Positions 20,010-28,848 are shown, counted from the stretch's first letter. The stretch: DNA of 64,000 bases from [Bacillus] enclensis (GCF_001456935.1 NZ_KQ758482.1:1220249-1284248); one strand, 5' to 3'. The notes: a model not told the origin generated them from the sequence alone. A program made the numbers and translations.

Positions 20010-21816
20010 CTTGGAAGTTTGGCATGGAGAAGGCTCTTGGTCCAAACATCCCTTGACCCATCGGCATACCCTGCCCCGGCATTCCAGGACCATACCCGTA
20101 CGGGGCCTGCATCCCTTGAGGCTGCATTCCATATCCTTTAGGCCCTCCGCATCCGCAGTCACCTTTATCCCAGGCTCCCATCACGCCGGATGGCTGACCC
20201 ATCGGGGATTGCGCTCCCATCACTCCGGACGGCTGACCCATCGGGGATTGTGCTCCCATTACGCCGGACGGCTGACCCATCGGCCATTGTGCTCCCATTA
20301 CGCCGGACGGCTGACCCATAGGAGATTGTGCTCCCATCACTCCGGATGGCTGACCCATCGGGGATTGTGCTCCCATCACTCCGGATGGCTGACCCATCGG
20401 GGATTGTGCTCCCATCACTCCGGACGGCTGACCCATCGGCCATTGTCCCGAAGAAGGTGATTCCTCCATCGCTCCCTGTACCTGTCCCGGCCACATCGGC
20501 TGGCCATGCATACCTCCAGGGAATCCCGATCCAGGCATTACAGGAGATACCGGGTAGCAATTGTCGTAAGGCATCCCTTGCCACGGCCCCTGTGAAGGCA
20601 TTTGAACAGATGGATAGCCATCGCCCTCATCTGAAGCCCCCATCACTCCGTATGGCTGACCCATTGGGCTTTGCGCTCCCATCACTCCGGACGGCTGACC
20701 CATCGGGCTTTGTGCACCCATCACTCCGGACGGCTGACCCATCGGCCATTGTGCACCCATCACTCCGGACGGCTGACCCATCGGGGATTGTGCTCCCATT
20801 ACTCCGGACGGCTGACCCATCGGGGATTGTGCTCCCATCACACCGTATGGCTGACCCATCGGGCTTTGTGCTCCCATAACACCGGACGGCTGACCCATCG
20901 GGCTTTGGTGCTGCGGCATGTAAGGCATCATTGAAGATTCATCATCATCGTAGCCCATTCCTTGCACCATTGGCATTTGCTGCATTCCCGGCATCATAGC
21001 ACCCTGGACCTGACCACCTGGTCCCATCGGCATCCCGTATCCTGGCTGCATTCCATATCCTGGCTGCATTCCCCCATGAGGTCCTCCGAAACCGGATCCA
21101 GGCATGACGGGTGAAACTGGTACGCAATTACTTGGGTTGAAATACATAGGCTGATTGTACCCTCCTTGTGGTTGTGCAGATTGTGCCGGTTGAGCCGGCA
21201 TTTGCAGACTTTCTTCTTCATCATGGATTCCTTTAACTTGATTTTGCTTTGGCATTTCTTTTTTTGGAGATTCTTCTTTGGCTTGTGGAAGAATATTGGA
21301 AGGTTTAGGCGGCATTTTCGGCTGGGCTTTTGGCTGTGGTTTTGGTTTTGCCTGCTGTATCGGTTTCTGCATTGGTTTTTGCATCGGCTTCTGCATCGGC
21401 TGCTGAACCTGCATATTCGCCATATTCATCATGTAATAGTTATTGATATCGATTTCTGGGATGACTGGCTTAGGCATTTTCGGCGTAAACGGCTTCTGTG
21501 CCTCCTTCGGCTTTTCTTTCTTCGGTTCTTCGGCAACTGGCTGGGTGATCGGCTTCTGTTCTTTAAAAGGATGCTCGGCTTTAGGCATCTCTTTTATCGG
21601 CATTTCCTTCTTAGGCGCTTCCTTGGATCCGAACTTTATCTGTGCTTCTTTTTTCACGGATCCGCCTGATGCCGGAACTTTGATTTTCATGCCCGGCATG
21701 ATCATATCAGGGTTCGAAAGCTGGGCATTCATTTGCTTTAACTCTTCGAAATTCACACCGTACTTCTTGGCGATTTTCCAAAGAGTGTCCCCTTTTTGTA
21801 CAATATGGATTTTCAC
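19990..21816 (-). CDS. safA: SafA, LysM spore-coat morphogenetic protein with long tandem repeats
   Basis: 608 residues. A LysM domain at residues 1-47 (KIHIVQKGDTLWKIAKKYGV...MIMPGMKIKVPA) targets it to cortex peptidoglycan. A K/P/E/Q-rich linker follows, with a short repeat KPMQ x4. The C-terminal half is Met-, Pro- and Gly-rich: two blocks of seven 13-residue units of the type SPMGQPSGVMGAQ, each block preceded by a PVSPVMPGSGF segment. SafA interacts with SpoVID (also here) and builds the inner coat in B. subtilis. Start is GTG 21816 after AGGAGGGAAA. Much longer than the 387-residue B. subtilis protein, mainly through the repeats. Confidence 0.93.
   Translation of the reverse strand: MKIHIVQKGDTLWKIAKKYGVNFEELKQMNAQLSNPDMIMPGMKIKVPASGGSVKKEAQIKFGSKEAPKKEMPIKEMPKAEHPFKEQKPITQPVAEEPKKEKPKEAQKPFTPKMPKPVIPEIDINNYYMMNMANMQVQQPMQKPMQKPMQKPIQQAKPKPQPKAQPKMPPKPSNILPQAKEESPKKEMPKQNQVKGIHDEEESLQMPAQPAQSAQPQGGYNQPMYFNPSNCVPVSPVMPGSGFGGPHGGMQPGYGMQPGYGMPMGPGGQVQGAMMPGMQQMPMVQGMGYDDDESSMMPYMPQHQSPMGQPSGVMGAQSPMGQPYGVMGAQSPMGQPSGVMGAQSPMGQPSGVMGAQWPMGQPSGVMGAQSPMGQPSGVMGAQSPMGQPYGVMGASDEGDGYPSVQMPSQGPWQGMPYDNCYPVSPVMPGSGFPGGMHGQPMWPGQVQGAMEESPSSGQWPMGQPSGVMGAQSPMGQPSGVMGAQSPMGQPSGVMGAQSPMGQPSGVMGAQWPMGQPSGVMGAQSPMGQPSGVMGAQSPMGQPSGVMGAWDKGDCGCGGPKGYGMQPQGMQAPYGYGPGMPGQGMPMGQGMFGPRAFSMPNFQDDDLDS
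20180..20452 (-). repeat. safA repeat block 2 (seven 39-bp units)
   Basis: Seven in-frame 39-bp units encoding (S/W)PMGQPSGVMGAQ. Unit 1 and unit 5 begin with W. Codons at third positions differ between units, so the units are not all recent copies. Confidence 0.9.
20640..20914 (-). repeat. safA repeat block 1 (seven 39-bp units)
   Basis: Seven in-frame 39-bp units of the same 13-residue motif, two of them with Y instead of S at position 7. The block is preceded, like block 2, by a NC(V/Y)PVSPVMPGSGF segment and a VQGAM segment, so the two halves look like an internal segmental duplication. Confidence 0.9.
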
Positions 21817-21959
21817 TCTTATTTCCCTCCTCAGGCATAAGTCTATATATCCTATGACAAGATAGGCAAATTGCTAATCATCTACATAAAAACTTATGAG
21901 CGGGCGAAAAAAAATATACCTGCAGGCAGCCGTAAACGTTTAAATCAATAGGAATCCGC

Positions 21960-21998
21960 ATAAAAAAAGCAGAACAAATTTTTTGCTCTGCTTTTTTA
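21960..21998 (-). terminator. Terminator after nadA
   Basis: On the minus strand AAAAAAGCAGAGCAAA pairs with TTGTTCTGCTTTTTT around AAAT; the T run is part of the stem. Confidence 0.85.
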
Positions 21999-22032
21999 AA
22001 TCTTGATTAAACGATTATTGTAAATATCCCTT

Positions 22033-23145
22033 CTACACGCGTGCCAGCATTCGATCCAAAGCCAATATGGCACCGTCCGAGACATCTTTGCCTACCTTGA
22101 TTATATTCTGAGGTGTTTTCTCCATGATATTCTCCAATGACCAGAGTAAGTGGGGCAAATCGATTCTATTCATCGTCAGGCAGGGGCACATATACGGATT
22201 GAGAGAAATGATTTTCTTGTCGGGATGCTCCTTTATCAATCTCTTAACAAGGTTCATTTCTGTACCGATTGCCCACTGAGAGCCCCCCGGTGCATTCTTG
22301 ATCGTTTCGATGATGAACTTCGTGCTTCCGTTCATATCCGATTTTTCAACAACTTCCCGCCGGCATTCCGGATGAACGATGATTTTCATGTCGGGGTGCG
22401 TATTCCGCACCTGTTCAATGTTTTTTTCGGTAAAATTCTCATGAACGGAGCAGTGCCCTTTCCAGAGGATCACTTTAATCCCGGCCATCTCACCTTCATG
22501 GATCAGACTATTTAGAGCCGGGTCCCAGACTGCCATCTCACTTTCTTGCACTCCGAGATCCGCCGCCGTGTTCCTTCCCAGGTGCTGATCGGGCAGGAAC
22601 AAGATGCGTTCTTTCTCGCCAAGAGCCCATTTCACCATTTTATGCGCGTTTGACGATGTGACTGTAGCTCCGCCGTTCTTTCCGACGAAACTTTTGATGG
22701 CTGCAGTTGAATTGACATAAGTAAGCGGGATGATCGTATCCCCGAAATAATCCTGAAGCTTTGCCCATGCTCTTTCTGTCTGATGGATGTCGGCCATATC
22801 CGCCATTGAACACCCCGCCCTCATATCGGGGAGGATGACCTGCTGATGATCCCCGGTTAAAATATCGGCTGTTTCCGCCATAAAATGAACGCCGCAGAAT
22901 ACGATGAATTCCGCTTCAGAGTTTTGTGAAGAGATTTGAGCCAGCTGCAGGGAATCCCCCACTGCATCGGCAAATTGAATGACTTCATCCTTCTGATAAT
23001 GGTGACCGGGAATGAACAGTCGTTCACCAAGCACCCTTTTGATTTCGCGCACTCTCATTTCCATTTCCTGCTCTGTAAGGCTTGTAATGTATTCAGGAAG
23101 TGTACCTGCTTCTGCCGTCAGTTCTTCAAGCAATCCCATCAACAT
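22033..23145 (-). CDS. nadA: Quinolinate synthase NadA
   Basis: Condenses iminoaspartate with dihydroxyacetone phosphate to quinolinate with a [4Fe-4S] cluster. 370 residues. The three cluster cysteines are at 112, 232 and 322 ([25 protein letters not shown]). If translation begins at the ATG two codons later (23139), they become 110, 230 and 320, the same numbers as in B. subtilis; the ribosome site AGGAGG suits either. Last gene of nadB-nadC-nadA, overlapping nadC by a few bases. Its cluster is probably loaded by the nearby NifS-type desulfurase. Confidence 0.96.
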   Translation of the reverse strand: MLMGLLEELTAEAGTLPEYITSLTEQEMEMRVREIKRVLGERLFIPGHHYQKDEVIQFADAVGDSLQLAQISSQNSEAEFIVFCGVHFMAETADILTGDHQQVILPDMRAGCSMADMADIHQTERAWAKLQDYFGDTIIPLTYVNSTAAIKSFVGKNGGATVTSSNAHKMVKWALGEKERILFLPDQHLGRNTAADLGVQESEMAVWDPALNSLIHEGEMAGIKVILWKGHCSVHENFTEKNIEQVRNTHPDMKIIVHPECRREVVEKSDMNGSTKFIIETIKNAPGGSQWAIGTEMNLVKRLIKEHPDKKIISLNPYMCPCLTMNRIDLPHLLWSLENIMEKTPQNIIKVGKDVSDGAILALDRMLARV

Positions 23146-23987
23146 TCAACCTCCTGCCTTAAAACTCTCGCGCTTATATCCAAAGACTTTACTGAATGAG
23201 TCAAATATCCGAGAGATATGTATCCGACCCCGGTGGAAGCATAATCGCTCAGATTTTCTTCCGTGATCCCGCCTGAAGCCTCCGTGATTACAGCGGCAGG
23301 TACACGCGGCAGCCACTCCCTGATCTGATGCGGGCTGCAGTTATCAAACATGATGATGTCAGCGCCGCTATCGACAGCCTCGATCAATCCCTCTTCACTT
23401 TCGATTTCCACTTCAATTTTCACTGTATGACCGCAGTGCTGTTTTGCTTTTTCCACTGCGGCAGCAATCGAGCCTGCGAATGAAATGTGGTTATCCTTCA
23501 ACATGACGGCATCATACAGACCCATCCTGTGATTGAAGCCCCCTCCGGCCCGGACGGCATACTTCTCCAGCATCCTGAGTCCCGGTGTCGTTTTCCTTGT
23601 ATCACAGATCCTGACTCCGCTTCCTTCCACTTTCCGGACCGCTTTTCTGACAGATGTCGCTATACCGCTCATTCGCTGGATGAGATTCAACACGACTCTC
23701 TCTCCCTGCAGAAGCGTCCTCATGCTGCCGCTTACCTTGGCGATCAGCTGTCCTTCTTTCACCTCATCGCCATCTTCGACATGAACCTCTGCAGATGCTG
23801 CGGGACTCAATAACCTAAAGACCGTTTCAATGACCGATCTGCCGCAAAAGACACCATCTTCTTTGACCATTAAGTAAAAACTGCCCTGATCGCTCTCCTC
23901 AAAAACACTCTCGGATGACAGATCACCGTCACCCAGATCTTCTTTCAAAAATTCTTCAAGCATAGATTTTAGTTTGATGTTGTTCAT
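23139..23987 (-). CDS. nadC: Nicotinate-nucleotide pyrophosphorylase (quinolinate phosphoribosyltransferase)
   Basis: Converts quinolinate and PRPP to nicotinate mononucleotide, the third step of de novo NAD synthesis. 282 residues. Conserved: [11 protein letters not shown] near 16-26, [15 protein letters not shown] near 101-115, [23 protein letters not shown] split as DTRKTTPG at 134-141 and KYAVRAGG shortly after, and MLKDNHI near 167. Overlaps nadB upstream by about 30 bases and nadA downstream, a tight operon. Confidence 0.96.
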   Translation of the reverse strand: MNNIKLKSMLEEFLKEDLGDGDLSSESVFEESDQGSFYLMVKEDGVFCGRSVIETVFRLLSPAASAEVHVEDGDEVKEGQLIAKVSGSMRTLLQGERVVLNLIQRMSGIATSVRKAVRKVEGSGVRICDTRKTTPGLRMLEKYAVRAGGGFNHRMGLYDAVMLKDNHISFAGSIAAAVEKAKQHCGHTVKIEVEIESEEGLIEAVDSGADIIMFDNCSPHQIREWLPRVPAAVITEASGGITEENLSDYASTGVGYISLGYLTHSVKSLDISARVLRQEVEC

Positions 23988-25542
23988 CCTGTACCACCTT
24001 CAACTGATGATTTTCCTTGCGTAAAAAAAGGGACCGCTTAAACCAATCTTCATTATTTTCAATGGGATAATCAGAACGGATATGCCCTCCCCTGCTTTCC
24101 GTCCTTAACAAGGCGGATTGGGTAATCAGCATGCTGACCACCCACATGAGATAAAGCTGGATTCCTTCTCTGGACATGTTGTCGAGTTCTTCCCCGAACG
24201 TGAATGCCTGAGCTTTCAGCCATTCTAAATGACGGGAAAGACCTTTCTGATCCCTTATAATCCCGGCATCCCTTGTCATCCGCTCTTTAAGTTCCTGCCG
24301 GGTAAAAGTGATGCCGGGACGATGATCTCCCTGCTCTGGAGCTTTAAAAATCGTCGACCATGTTTCTGGGTGTCGTGGAGCAGAGACCAGGTGCCATGCC
24401 AGCCTTTCTCCGAAGACAAGACCTTCGAGGAGCGAGTTCGACGCCAGACGGTTTGCCCCATGCAGACCGGTGCAGGCAGCCTCCCCGATTGCATAAAGAC
24501 CCTCTATCGTTGTTTTTCCGTGTTCATCCGTCACAATCCCGCCCATTGTAAAATGACATCCGGGGGAGACGGGGATTTTACCTTGTGACAAGGAGATTCC
24601 ATGGTGTTTACAGATCTTGGTAATCGATGGGAACTTCGATTCGAAATCTTTTATGGAAGTGATATCAAGAAACACCTTTCTCCCTTCCAATATTTCCTGG
24701 TTGATCCTTTCAGCCACGATATGCCGCGGGGCAAGCTCCATCTGCGGGTGGGCCCCTTCCATGATCCGCTCGCCGGCATCATTGATAAGAAAGGCCCCTT
24801 CACCCCTCACGGCTTCTGAAATGAGTCCGCCTGTTTTTCCGCCAAGCGACAGCAGTGTCGGATGAAACTGAATGAATTCCATGTCAGTCAGTTCCGCCCC
24901 GGCCAGAAAAGCCAGCGCCATCCCGTCCCCCGTTACTTCCGGTGCATTGCTGCTTACCGAATAAAGTGAGCCTGCTCCTCCGGTGGCCAGTACGACATGA
25001 TGGGCGGCATAACTTGCTGTGGATCCGTCCTCTCTCTTTGTTTTGACCCCGCAGCAGCGGCCCCTGTCATTCATGATCAGTTCGTAAACCATTTCACCAT
25101 GTACAAGCCTGACTTTTTCCGTCAGTGCAGCCAATAAATATTCAATGATATACTTACCCGTCTGATCGCCGCCGCTATGAAGGATCCTGGGATGACTGTG
25201 GGCCCCTTCCATTCCAAGGGCAAGCTCTCCTCCATTCCTTCTGTCAAACGGAGCGCCCTCATCAATCAAGTATTCTATTATTCTCTTCCCATCCCTGATG
25301 ACGTTTTCCACTGTCTCCGGAGACTGTTGAAAGCAGCCTGCAGTCAATGTGTCCTTTACATGAAGATCAACCGTGTCCATTTTCCCCACCGGTGCCGCTA
25401 CCCCGCCCTGTGCAAGATAGGAATTGCTGTCGGTCACGTGATTCTTTGTGATAATCATCACATTTAAATGGTCCTGAAGCCGGCGGGCAAGCTGCAGCGC
25501 CGCAATTCCGCTTCCCGCTATGATTACATCGTATTTGAGCAT
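23956..25542 (-). CDS. nadB: L-aspartate oxidase
   Basis: FAD enzyme that oxidises aspartate to iminoaspartate, the first step of de novo NAD synthesis. 528 residues. The dinucleotide-binding IIAGSGIAALQLA is at 8-20, then YLAQGGVAAPVG near 43, and the active-site region ITMGGIVTDEHGKT appears as HFTMGGIVTD near 337 with AIGEAACTGLHGANRLASNS nearby. First gene of nadBCA. CAGGAGGATTTTC precedes the ATG. The NiaR-like operator lies just upstream, shared with nifS. Confidence 0.95.
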   Translation of the reverse strand: MLKYDVIIAGSGIAALQLARRLQDHLNVMIITKNHVTDSNSYLAQGGVAAPVGKMDTVDLHVKDTLTAGCFQQSPETVENVIRDGKRIIEYLIDEGAPFDRRNGGELALGMEGAHSHPRILHSGGDQTGKYIIEYLLAALTEKVRLVHGEMVYELIMNDRGRCCGVKTKREDGSTASYAAHHVVLATGGAGSLYSVSSNAPEVTGDGMALAFLAGAELTDMEFIQFHPTLLSLGGKTGGLISEAVRGEGAFLINDAGERIMEGAHPQMELAPRHIVAERINQEILEGRKVFLDITSIKDFESKFPSITKICKHHGISLSQGKIPVSPGCHFTMGGIVTDEHGKTTIEGLYAIGEAACTGLHGANRLASNSLLEGLVFGERLAWHLVSAPRHPETWSTIFKAPEQGDHRPGITFTRQELKERMTRDAGIIRDQKGLSRHLEWLKAQAFTFGEELDNMSREGIQLYLMWVVSMLITQSALLRTESRGGHIRSDYPIENNEDWFKRSLFLRKENHQLKVVQDEQHQTKIYA

Positions 25543-25568
25543 ATGAAAATCCTCCTGTTTATTTACAG

Positions 25569-25580
25569 GTGTCTTGACAC
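25569..25580. promoter_or_regulatory. Probable NiaR operator between nadB and nifS
   Basis: A perfect 12-bp inverted repeat, GTGTC-TT-GACAC, centred between the divergent genes. On the plus strand its TTGACA (25574-25579) can act as the -35 of the nifS promoter with TAAACT (25598-25603) 18 bases on; on the minus strand it lies just past a TTGTAA...TAAATA pair for nadB. The repressor gene niaR is the second gene of the divergent pair. Site identity is inferred from position and from the TGTC/GACA character of Bacillus NiaR sites. Confidence 0.65.
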
Positions 25581-25670
25581 ATATATTTACACATTATTAA
25601 ACTATTTACAAGAGTTTTTTATTCATGATGAAAAGATCGCTGACTTTGGTTCTTTAAAGGAGAATGAGAA

Positions 25671-26807
25671 ATGCTGTATTTCGATTATGCTTCAACGACT
25701 CCGGTCGATCCGGAAAGTTTACAGGTATATGTTAAGGTCAGCGAAGACTATTGGGGGAACCCGAGCAGCCTCCATGATGCAGGCGGAAAAGCCCAGCTGC
25801 TCCTGGAAAATTGCCGGAAGAGGCTGGGTGACCTTCTCGGTGTCCCGGCGGAAGGAATTTCATTCACATCAGGCGGTACAGAGGGAAATCACCTAGCCCT
25901 CCTCTCACTCGCTTTCAGTTATCAAAAAAAAGGGAAACATATCATTGTCAGCGGTGCCGAACACTCTTCCATCCATAGTGCTGCTTCCTTCTTGGACAAA
26001 GAGGGATTCAGAGTGACAAAGATTCCTTTTACCTCGGAGGGAATAATTGACCTCAAAGCACTGGAGGAAGCAATCACAGATGAAACAACCGTCCTTTCCG
26101 TTTGTCATGTAAATGGAGAAATAGGAACCATCCAGCCGCTCCTGGAAATAAAGAAAATGCTGAATGGCAAAGACATCTTATTCCACAGCGATATGGTGCA
26201 ATCCTTCGGCAAGCTCGACCTGAAGGAAGCCGCTTCGATCGTGGACAGCTTGACGATCTCTTCCCATAAAATCTATGGGCCCAAAGGTGCCGGAGCTGTC
26301 TATTTTCATCCTGCATCCGATATCCGCCCCTTTTTGCCGCATCAGACCCACGAACACGGATTCAGAGGAGGCACTGTCAATCTTCCTGCAATTGCCGGGT
26401 TTGTATCTGCCGCAGTAAAGGCGGCTCCCTTTGAGGATTACCGCCGCATTACAGAGATGCGCAGTTTTTTCCTCAATAAGCTGGACAGGTCGATGGACGG
26501 GGATTACACCATCTACGGCGGACAGTCCGGCCATCAGCTCCCGCATGTAATCGGATTGGGCATCAACGGCGTGGAAGGTCAATGGCTCATGCTTGAGTGC
26601 AACCGGAAAGGCATCCATATTTCAACGGGAAGCGCCTGTCAGACAGGCAAACAGGGGATTCCCAAGACTCTTGCCGCCATGGGGATCGGGGCAAGGGCAG
26701 GTAAAGAGTTCATCCGTATTTCCTTTGGCCGCGGCACCACTCATGGCCAGATAGAAGAACTCGCTGCTGTCCTTTCAGAGATTCGACGCGAAGCTTACAT
26801 TTCATAA
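25671..26807 (+). CDS. nifS: Cysteine desulfurase NifS/IscS family (NAD-cluster type)
   Basis: PLP enzyme that moves sulfur from cysteine for Fe-S assembly. 378 residues. N-terminal MLYFDYASTTPVD, the PLP-lysine motif SSHKIYGPKGAGAVYF near 201-216, and the catalytic Cys loop ISTGSACQTG near 324. In B. subtilis the nifS next to nad genes supplies the NadA cluster; the divergent arrangement with nadBCA supports the same role. AAAGGAG lies eight bases before the ATG. niaR follows, so they likely form a two-gene unit. Confidence 0.94.
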   Translation: MLYFDYASTTPVDPESLQVYVKVSEDYWGNPSSLHDAGGKAQLLLENCRKRLGDLLGVPAEGISFTSGGTEGNHLALLSLAFSYQKKGKHIIVSGAEHSSIHSAASFLDKEGFRVTKIPFTSEGIIDLKALEEAITDETTVLSVCHVNGEIGTIQPLLEIKKMLNGKDILFHSDMVQSFGKLDLKEAASIVDSLTISSHKIYGPKGAGAVYFHPASDIRPFLPHQTHEHGFRGGTVNLPAIAGFVSAAVKAAPFEDYRRITEMRSFFLNKLDRSMDGDYTIYGGQSGHQLPHVIGLGINGVEGQWLMLECNRKGIHISTGSACQTGKQGIPKTLAAMGIGARAGKEFIRISFGRGTTHGQIEELAAVLSEIRREAYIS

Positions 26808-26857
26808 AGCAGGTATGGTATGATTTCCTATATAAAAATAGTACGGAGGAGATAGCA

Positions 26858-27400
26858 GTGGCAGGTAAAAAGATTCATGGAGATGAGAGACGTCAAGTCA
26901 TCCTCGACCACCTCATAACAAAACAGGCCCCGATCACAGGAGGTGAACTGGCCAAGACCGCCAATGTAAGCCGGCAGGTCATCGTCAGTGACATCACCCT
27001 TCTTAAAGCAAAAGGGGAGCCGATCATCGCAACGAGTCAAGGGTACCTCTACATGCCGAGCTCCAATCGCGACTCGATGATTGAGCGGATCGTTGCTTGT
27101 CAGCATCCCCCTGAAAGGGCCGAAGAGGAGTTATTCCTGCTGGTCGACCACGGTGTCACCGTGAAGGACGTAAAAATCGAGCACGGCGTATACGGTGACC
27201 TGACAGCCTCCATCATGGTGTCGAACCGGAAGGAAGTGGAGCAGTTCTTAACGAAGATCCAAGAGACACAGGCCGCTTACCTTTCTGAATTGACGGACGG
27301 CGTGCATCTGCACACCCTTATGGCTCAAGACGAGGCAACATTGAAGAAAGCCGAACATGCACTTGAGGAAGCAGGCTTTTTGATGAAGTCTTATAGTTGA
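26858..27400 (+). CDS. niaR: NiaR (YrxA), nicotinate-responsive repressor of NAD genes
   Basis: 180 residues: an N-terminal winged-helix/HTH_11 domain (RRQVILDHLITKQAPITGGELAKTANVSRQVIVSDI appears in pieces between residues 8 and 46) and a C-terminal 3H domain with metal-binding histidines (VACQHPPER, LVDHGVTVKDVKIEHGVYGDL, VHLHTLMA). In B. subtilis it represses nadBCA-nifS when nicotinic acid is present. Start GTG 26858 after GGAGGAGATAGCA, 50 bases after nifS. Ends in a strong terminator. Confidence 0.92.
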   Translation: MAGKKIHGDERRQVILDHLITKQAPITGGELAKTANVSRQVIVSDITLLKAKGEPIIATSQGYLYMPSSNRDSMIERIVACQHPPERAEEELFLLVDHGVTVKDVKIEHGVYGDLTASIMVSNRKEVEQFLTKIQETQAAYLSELTDGVHLHTLMAQDEATLKKAEHALEEAGFLMKSYS

Positions 27401-27405
27401 TATGA

Positions 27406-27438
27406 GCACCCGGCTGAAATTCGGCCGGGTGCTTTTTT
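27406..27438 (+). terminator. Terminator after niaR
   Basis: GCACCCGGC and GCCGGGTGC form a perfect 9-bp stem with loop TGAAATTCG, followed by TTTTTT. Confidence 0.9.
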
Positions 27439-27488
27439 GGAGTCTTGCAAACGGTATAGGGTATAACGATAGTCTGGAGTCTGTATCC

Positions 27489-27580
27489 GAGCATTTATCT
27501 GGGATTTCGAGCATAATCGGATCGCTTCCGAGCATATATTCAATTTTTCGAGCGTAAATAACGAAATTTCGAGCATAAAA
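27489..27580. repeat. Phrase array 1: five GAGCAT phrases at 20/21-bp spacing
   Basis: The phrase TTCGAGCATAAA (with small changes) starts its GAGC at 27489, 27509, 27530, 27550 and 27571. The steps are 20, 21, 20 and 21 bases; about 9 bases between phrases vary freely. It lies between converging niaR and pheA. The non-multiple-of-three steps rule out a coding repeat. Confidence 0.75.
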
Positions 27581-27662
27581 CTTTGCAGGCCACCCTGCGC
27601 ACGTTCAAAATACCCTGCATACACCAGATAACAGAAAATCCAATCCTTGAATGAAAGGCATT

Positions 27663-27705
27663 CATGAAAAAGACAGCCACTTTTTTTAAAAAGAAGCTGC
27701 CTTTC
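27663..27705 (-). terminator. Terminator after pheA
   Basis: On the minus strand GGCAGC(TTCTTTTT) pairs with (AAAAAGTG)GCTGTC, then TTTTTC. Confidence 0.7.
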
Positions 27706-27708
27706 CGT

Positions 27709-28560
27709 TTATTGATCAAGCATATAGGATGAATATGTCCCAATCATCTTGACCTCACATCCAAGGGCCTCCATCTCGCTGATCGCACCCGGAAGCAATA
27801 CCTCGTCCATTCCGTGGGCTACGTCGATGAGGAAGAAATAATCCCCTAGCCCGGTTTTCAGCGGCCTCGACTCGATCTTGCTCAAATTGAGCTGTCTCCA
27901 TGCAAAGGTGGACAGGACCTGATGAAGTGCACCCGACCGGTCTTTAGGAAGTGTCACCATCAGAGTCGTCTTGTCTTCGGATTTGTTTTGCTCGATCGCA
28001 AGCGGATGACTTTTTTTATGCAGCACAATGAAACGGGTGTGGTTATACGCAAAGTCATGGATATTCTCATGACTGATCGAGAGTCCATACTCTTTTGCTG
28101 CCAGTTCATTCCCGATGGCCGCATTCTTTTCCCCCGGGTGCTCACTGACATATTTGGCTGCCGCCGCAGTGGAGGTTGTCTGTTCGAGGGGAGTCCCCCG
28201 GTAAGCTTTGTGCAGGAATTTATGGCACTGGGCGAGTGCATGGGAATGAGACATGATCTTCTCTATTCTCCGTTCACCCCCGCTGTTCTCCGGGTGTACC
28301 ATCAGATGCTGCTGGATCGGTGAAGTCAGCTCGGCCACGATGGATAAATCCGCTTCATGAAATAAATAATCGACCGTAATATGTACTGATCCCTCCAGGG
28401 CGTTCTCCAGCGGGACCACCGCATAATCAACTTCATCTTCAATGACTGCCTCGATGCAGTCCGGTATCGTCACGCATGGAACTTGATGTTCATCAGGGAA
28501 TGCCTTCCTCACGGCCAGGTCCGTGAATGAAGCCTGAGGTCCTAGGTAAGCAATTTTCAA
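27709..28560 (-). CDS. pheA: Prephenate dehydratase
   Basis: Converts prephenate to phenylpyruvate in phenylalanine synthesis. 283 residues, close to B. subtilis. Catalytic domain from KIAYLGPQASFTDLA through AAIGNELAA to YNHTRFIVL (the TRF motif near 172), then a C-terminal ACT domain with the allosteric site GALHQVLSTFAWRQLNLSKIESRP split as GALHQVLSTF and LSKIESRP. Start is TTG 28560 after GAGAGGAAGAG; the frame is open further upstream, through the repeat region, but without similarity. pheB lies upstream on the same strand, separated by a terminator and repeat debris. Confidence 0.94.
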   Translation of the reverse strand: MKIAYLGPQASFTDLAVRKAFPDEHQVPCVTIPDCIEAVIEDEVDYAVVPLENALEGSVHITVDYLFHEADLSIVAELTSPIQQHLMVHPENSGGERRIEKIMSHSHALAQCHKFLHKAYRGTPLEQTTSTAAAAKYVSEHPGEKNAAIGNELAAKEYGLSISHENIHDFAYNHTRFIVLHKKSHPLAIEQNKSEDKTTLMVTLPKDRSGALHQVLSTFAWRQLNLSKIESRPLKTGLGDYFFLIDVAHGMDEVLLPGAISEMEALGCEVKMIGTYSSYMLDQ

Positions 28561-28655
28561 TGGGTCTCTTCCTCTCGAGAAATTTATTGAACATTCTAAC
28601 ACGCGGATGATGGTTTTGTATATACATCTTTTTAAAAAGATAGTTGTATTAAACG

Positions 28656-28716
28656 CCGCTGTTGATTTCCGTGCAAGAGTTCGCTTTCCGCGGGTGACCC
28701 GTGAGCCTCCGGGAAG
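28656..28716. repeat. Repeat A, left half only (copy 5)
   Basis: Begins like the other A copies (CGCTGTTGATTTCC, then GTGCAAGAG, TTTCCGCGGG, GTGAGCCTCC) but stops at the middle, where repeat-B sequence takes over. The right half is missing. Confidence 0.75.
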
Positions 28717-28800
28717 AAAAGTGGAAGGGCTTTGTTCAGAGGCGATTAATCGGACACGAAGGCGTTCTTTGCCTTCTTGGGCAAGTTGGCTTATGAAGAT
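28717..28800. repeat. Repeat B, degenerate copy fused to half of repeat A
   Basis: Matches B: AAAAGTGGAAGGGCTTTG at the start, CACGAAGGCGTTCTTTGCCTTCTTGG in the centre (less than full identity) and GGCTTATGA near the end. The 3' arm is lost; the pheB terminator starts about ten bases further on. Confidence 0.7.
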
Positions 28801-28808
28801 CAACCTCA

Positions 28809-28848
28809 AAAAAAGAAGTGTCAGGCCCCTGAGCCCAACACTTCTACT
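28809..28848 (-). terminator. Terminator overlapping the end of pheB
   Basis: On the minus strand AGAAGTGT pairs with ACACTTCT, then TTTTTTTGAGG. The 5' arm lies in the last codons of pheB. Confidence 0.8.

Noticed and set aside
19990-20162. N-terminal extension of the kinase-fold gene to 20162
   Set aside because: The added 51 residues overlap the safA coding region deeply and read as an out-of-frame copy of it (Cys/Arg-rich).
20011-20879. Long open frames on the plus strand across safA
   Set aside because: They are created by the 39-bp in-frame repeats of safA read on the other strand; codon use and repeats fit safA only.
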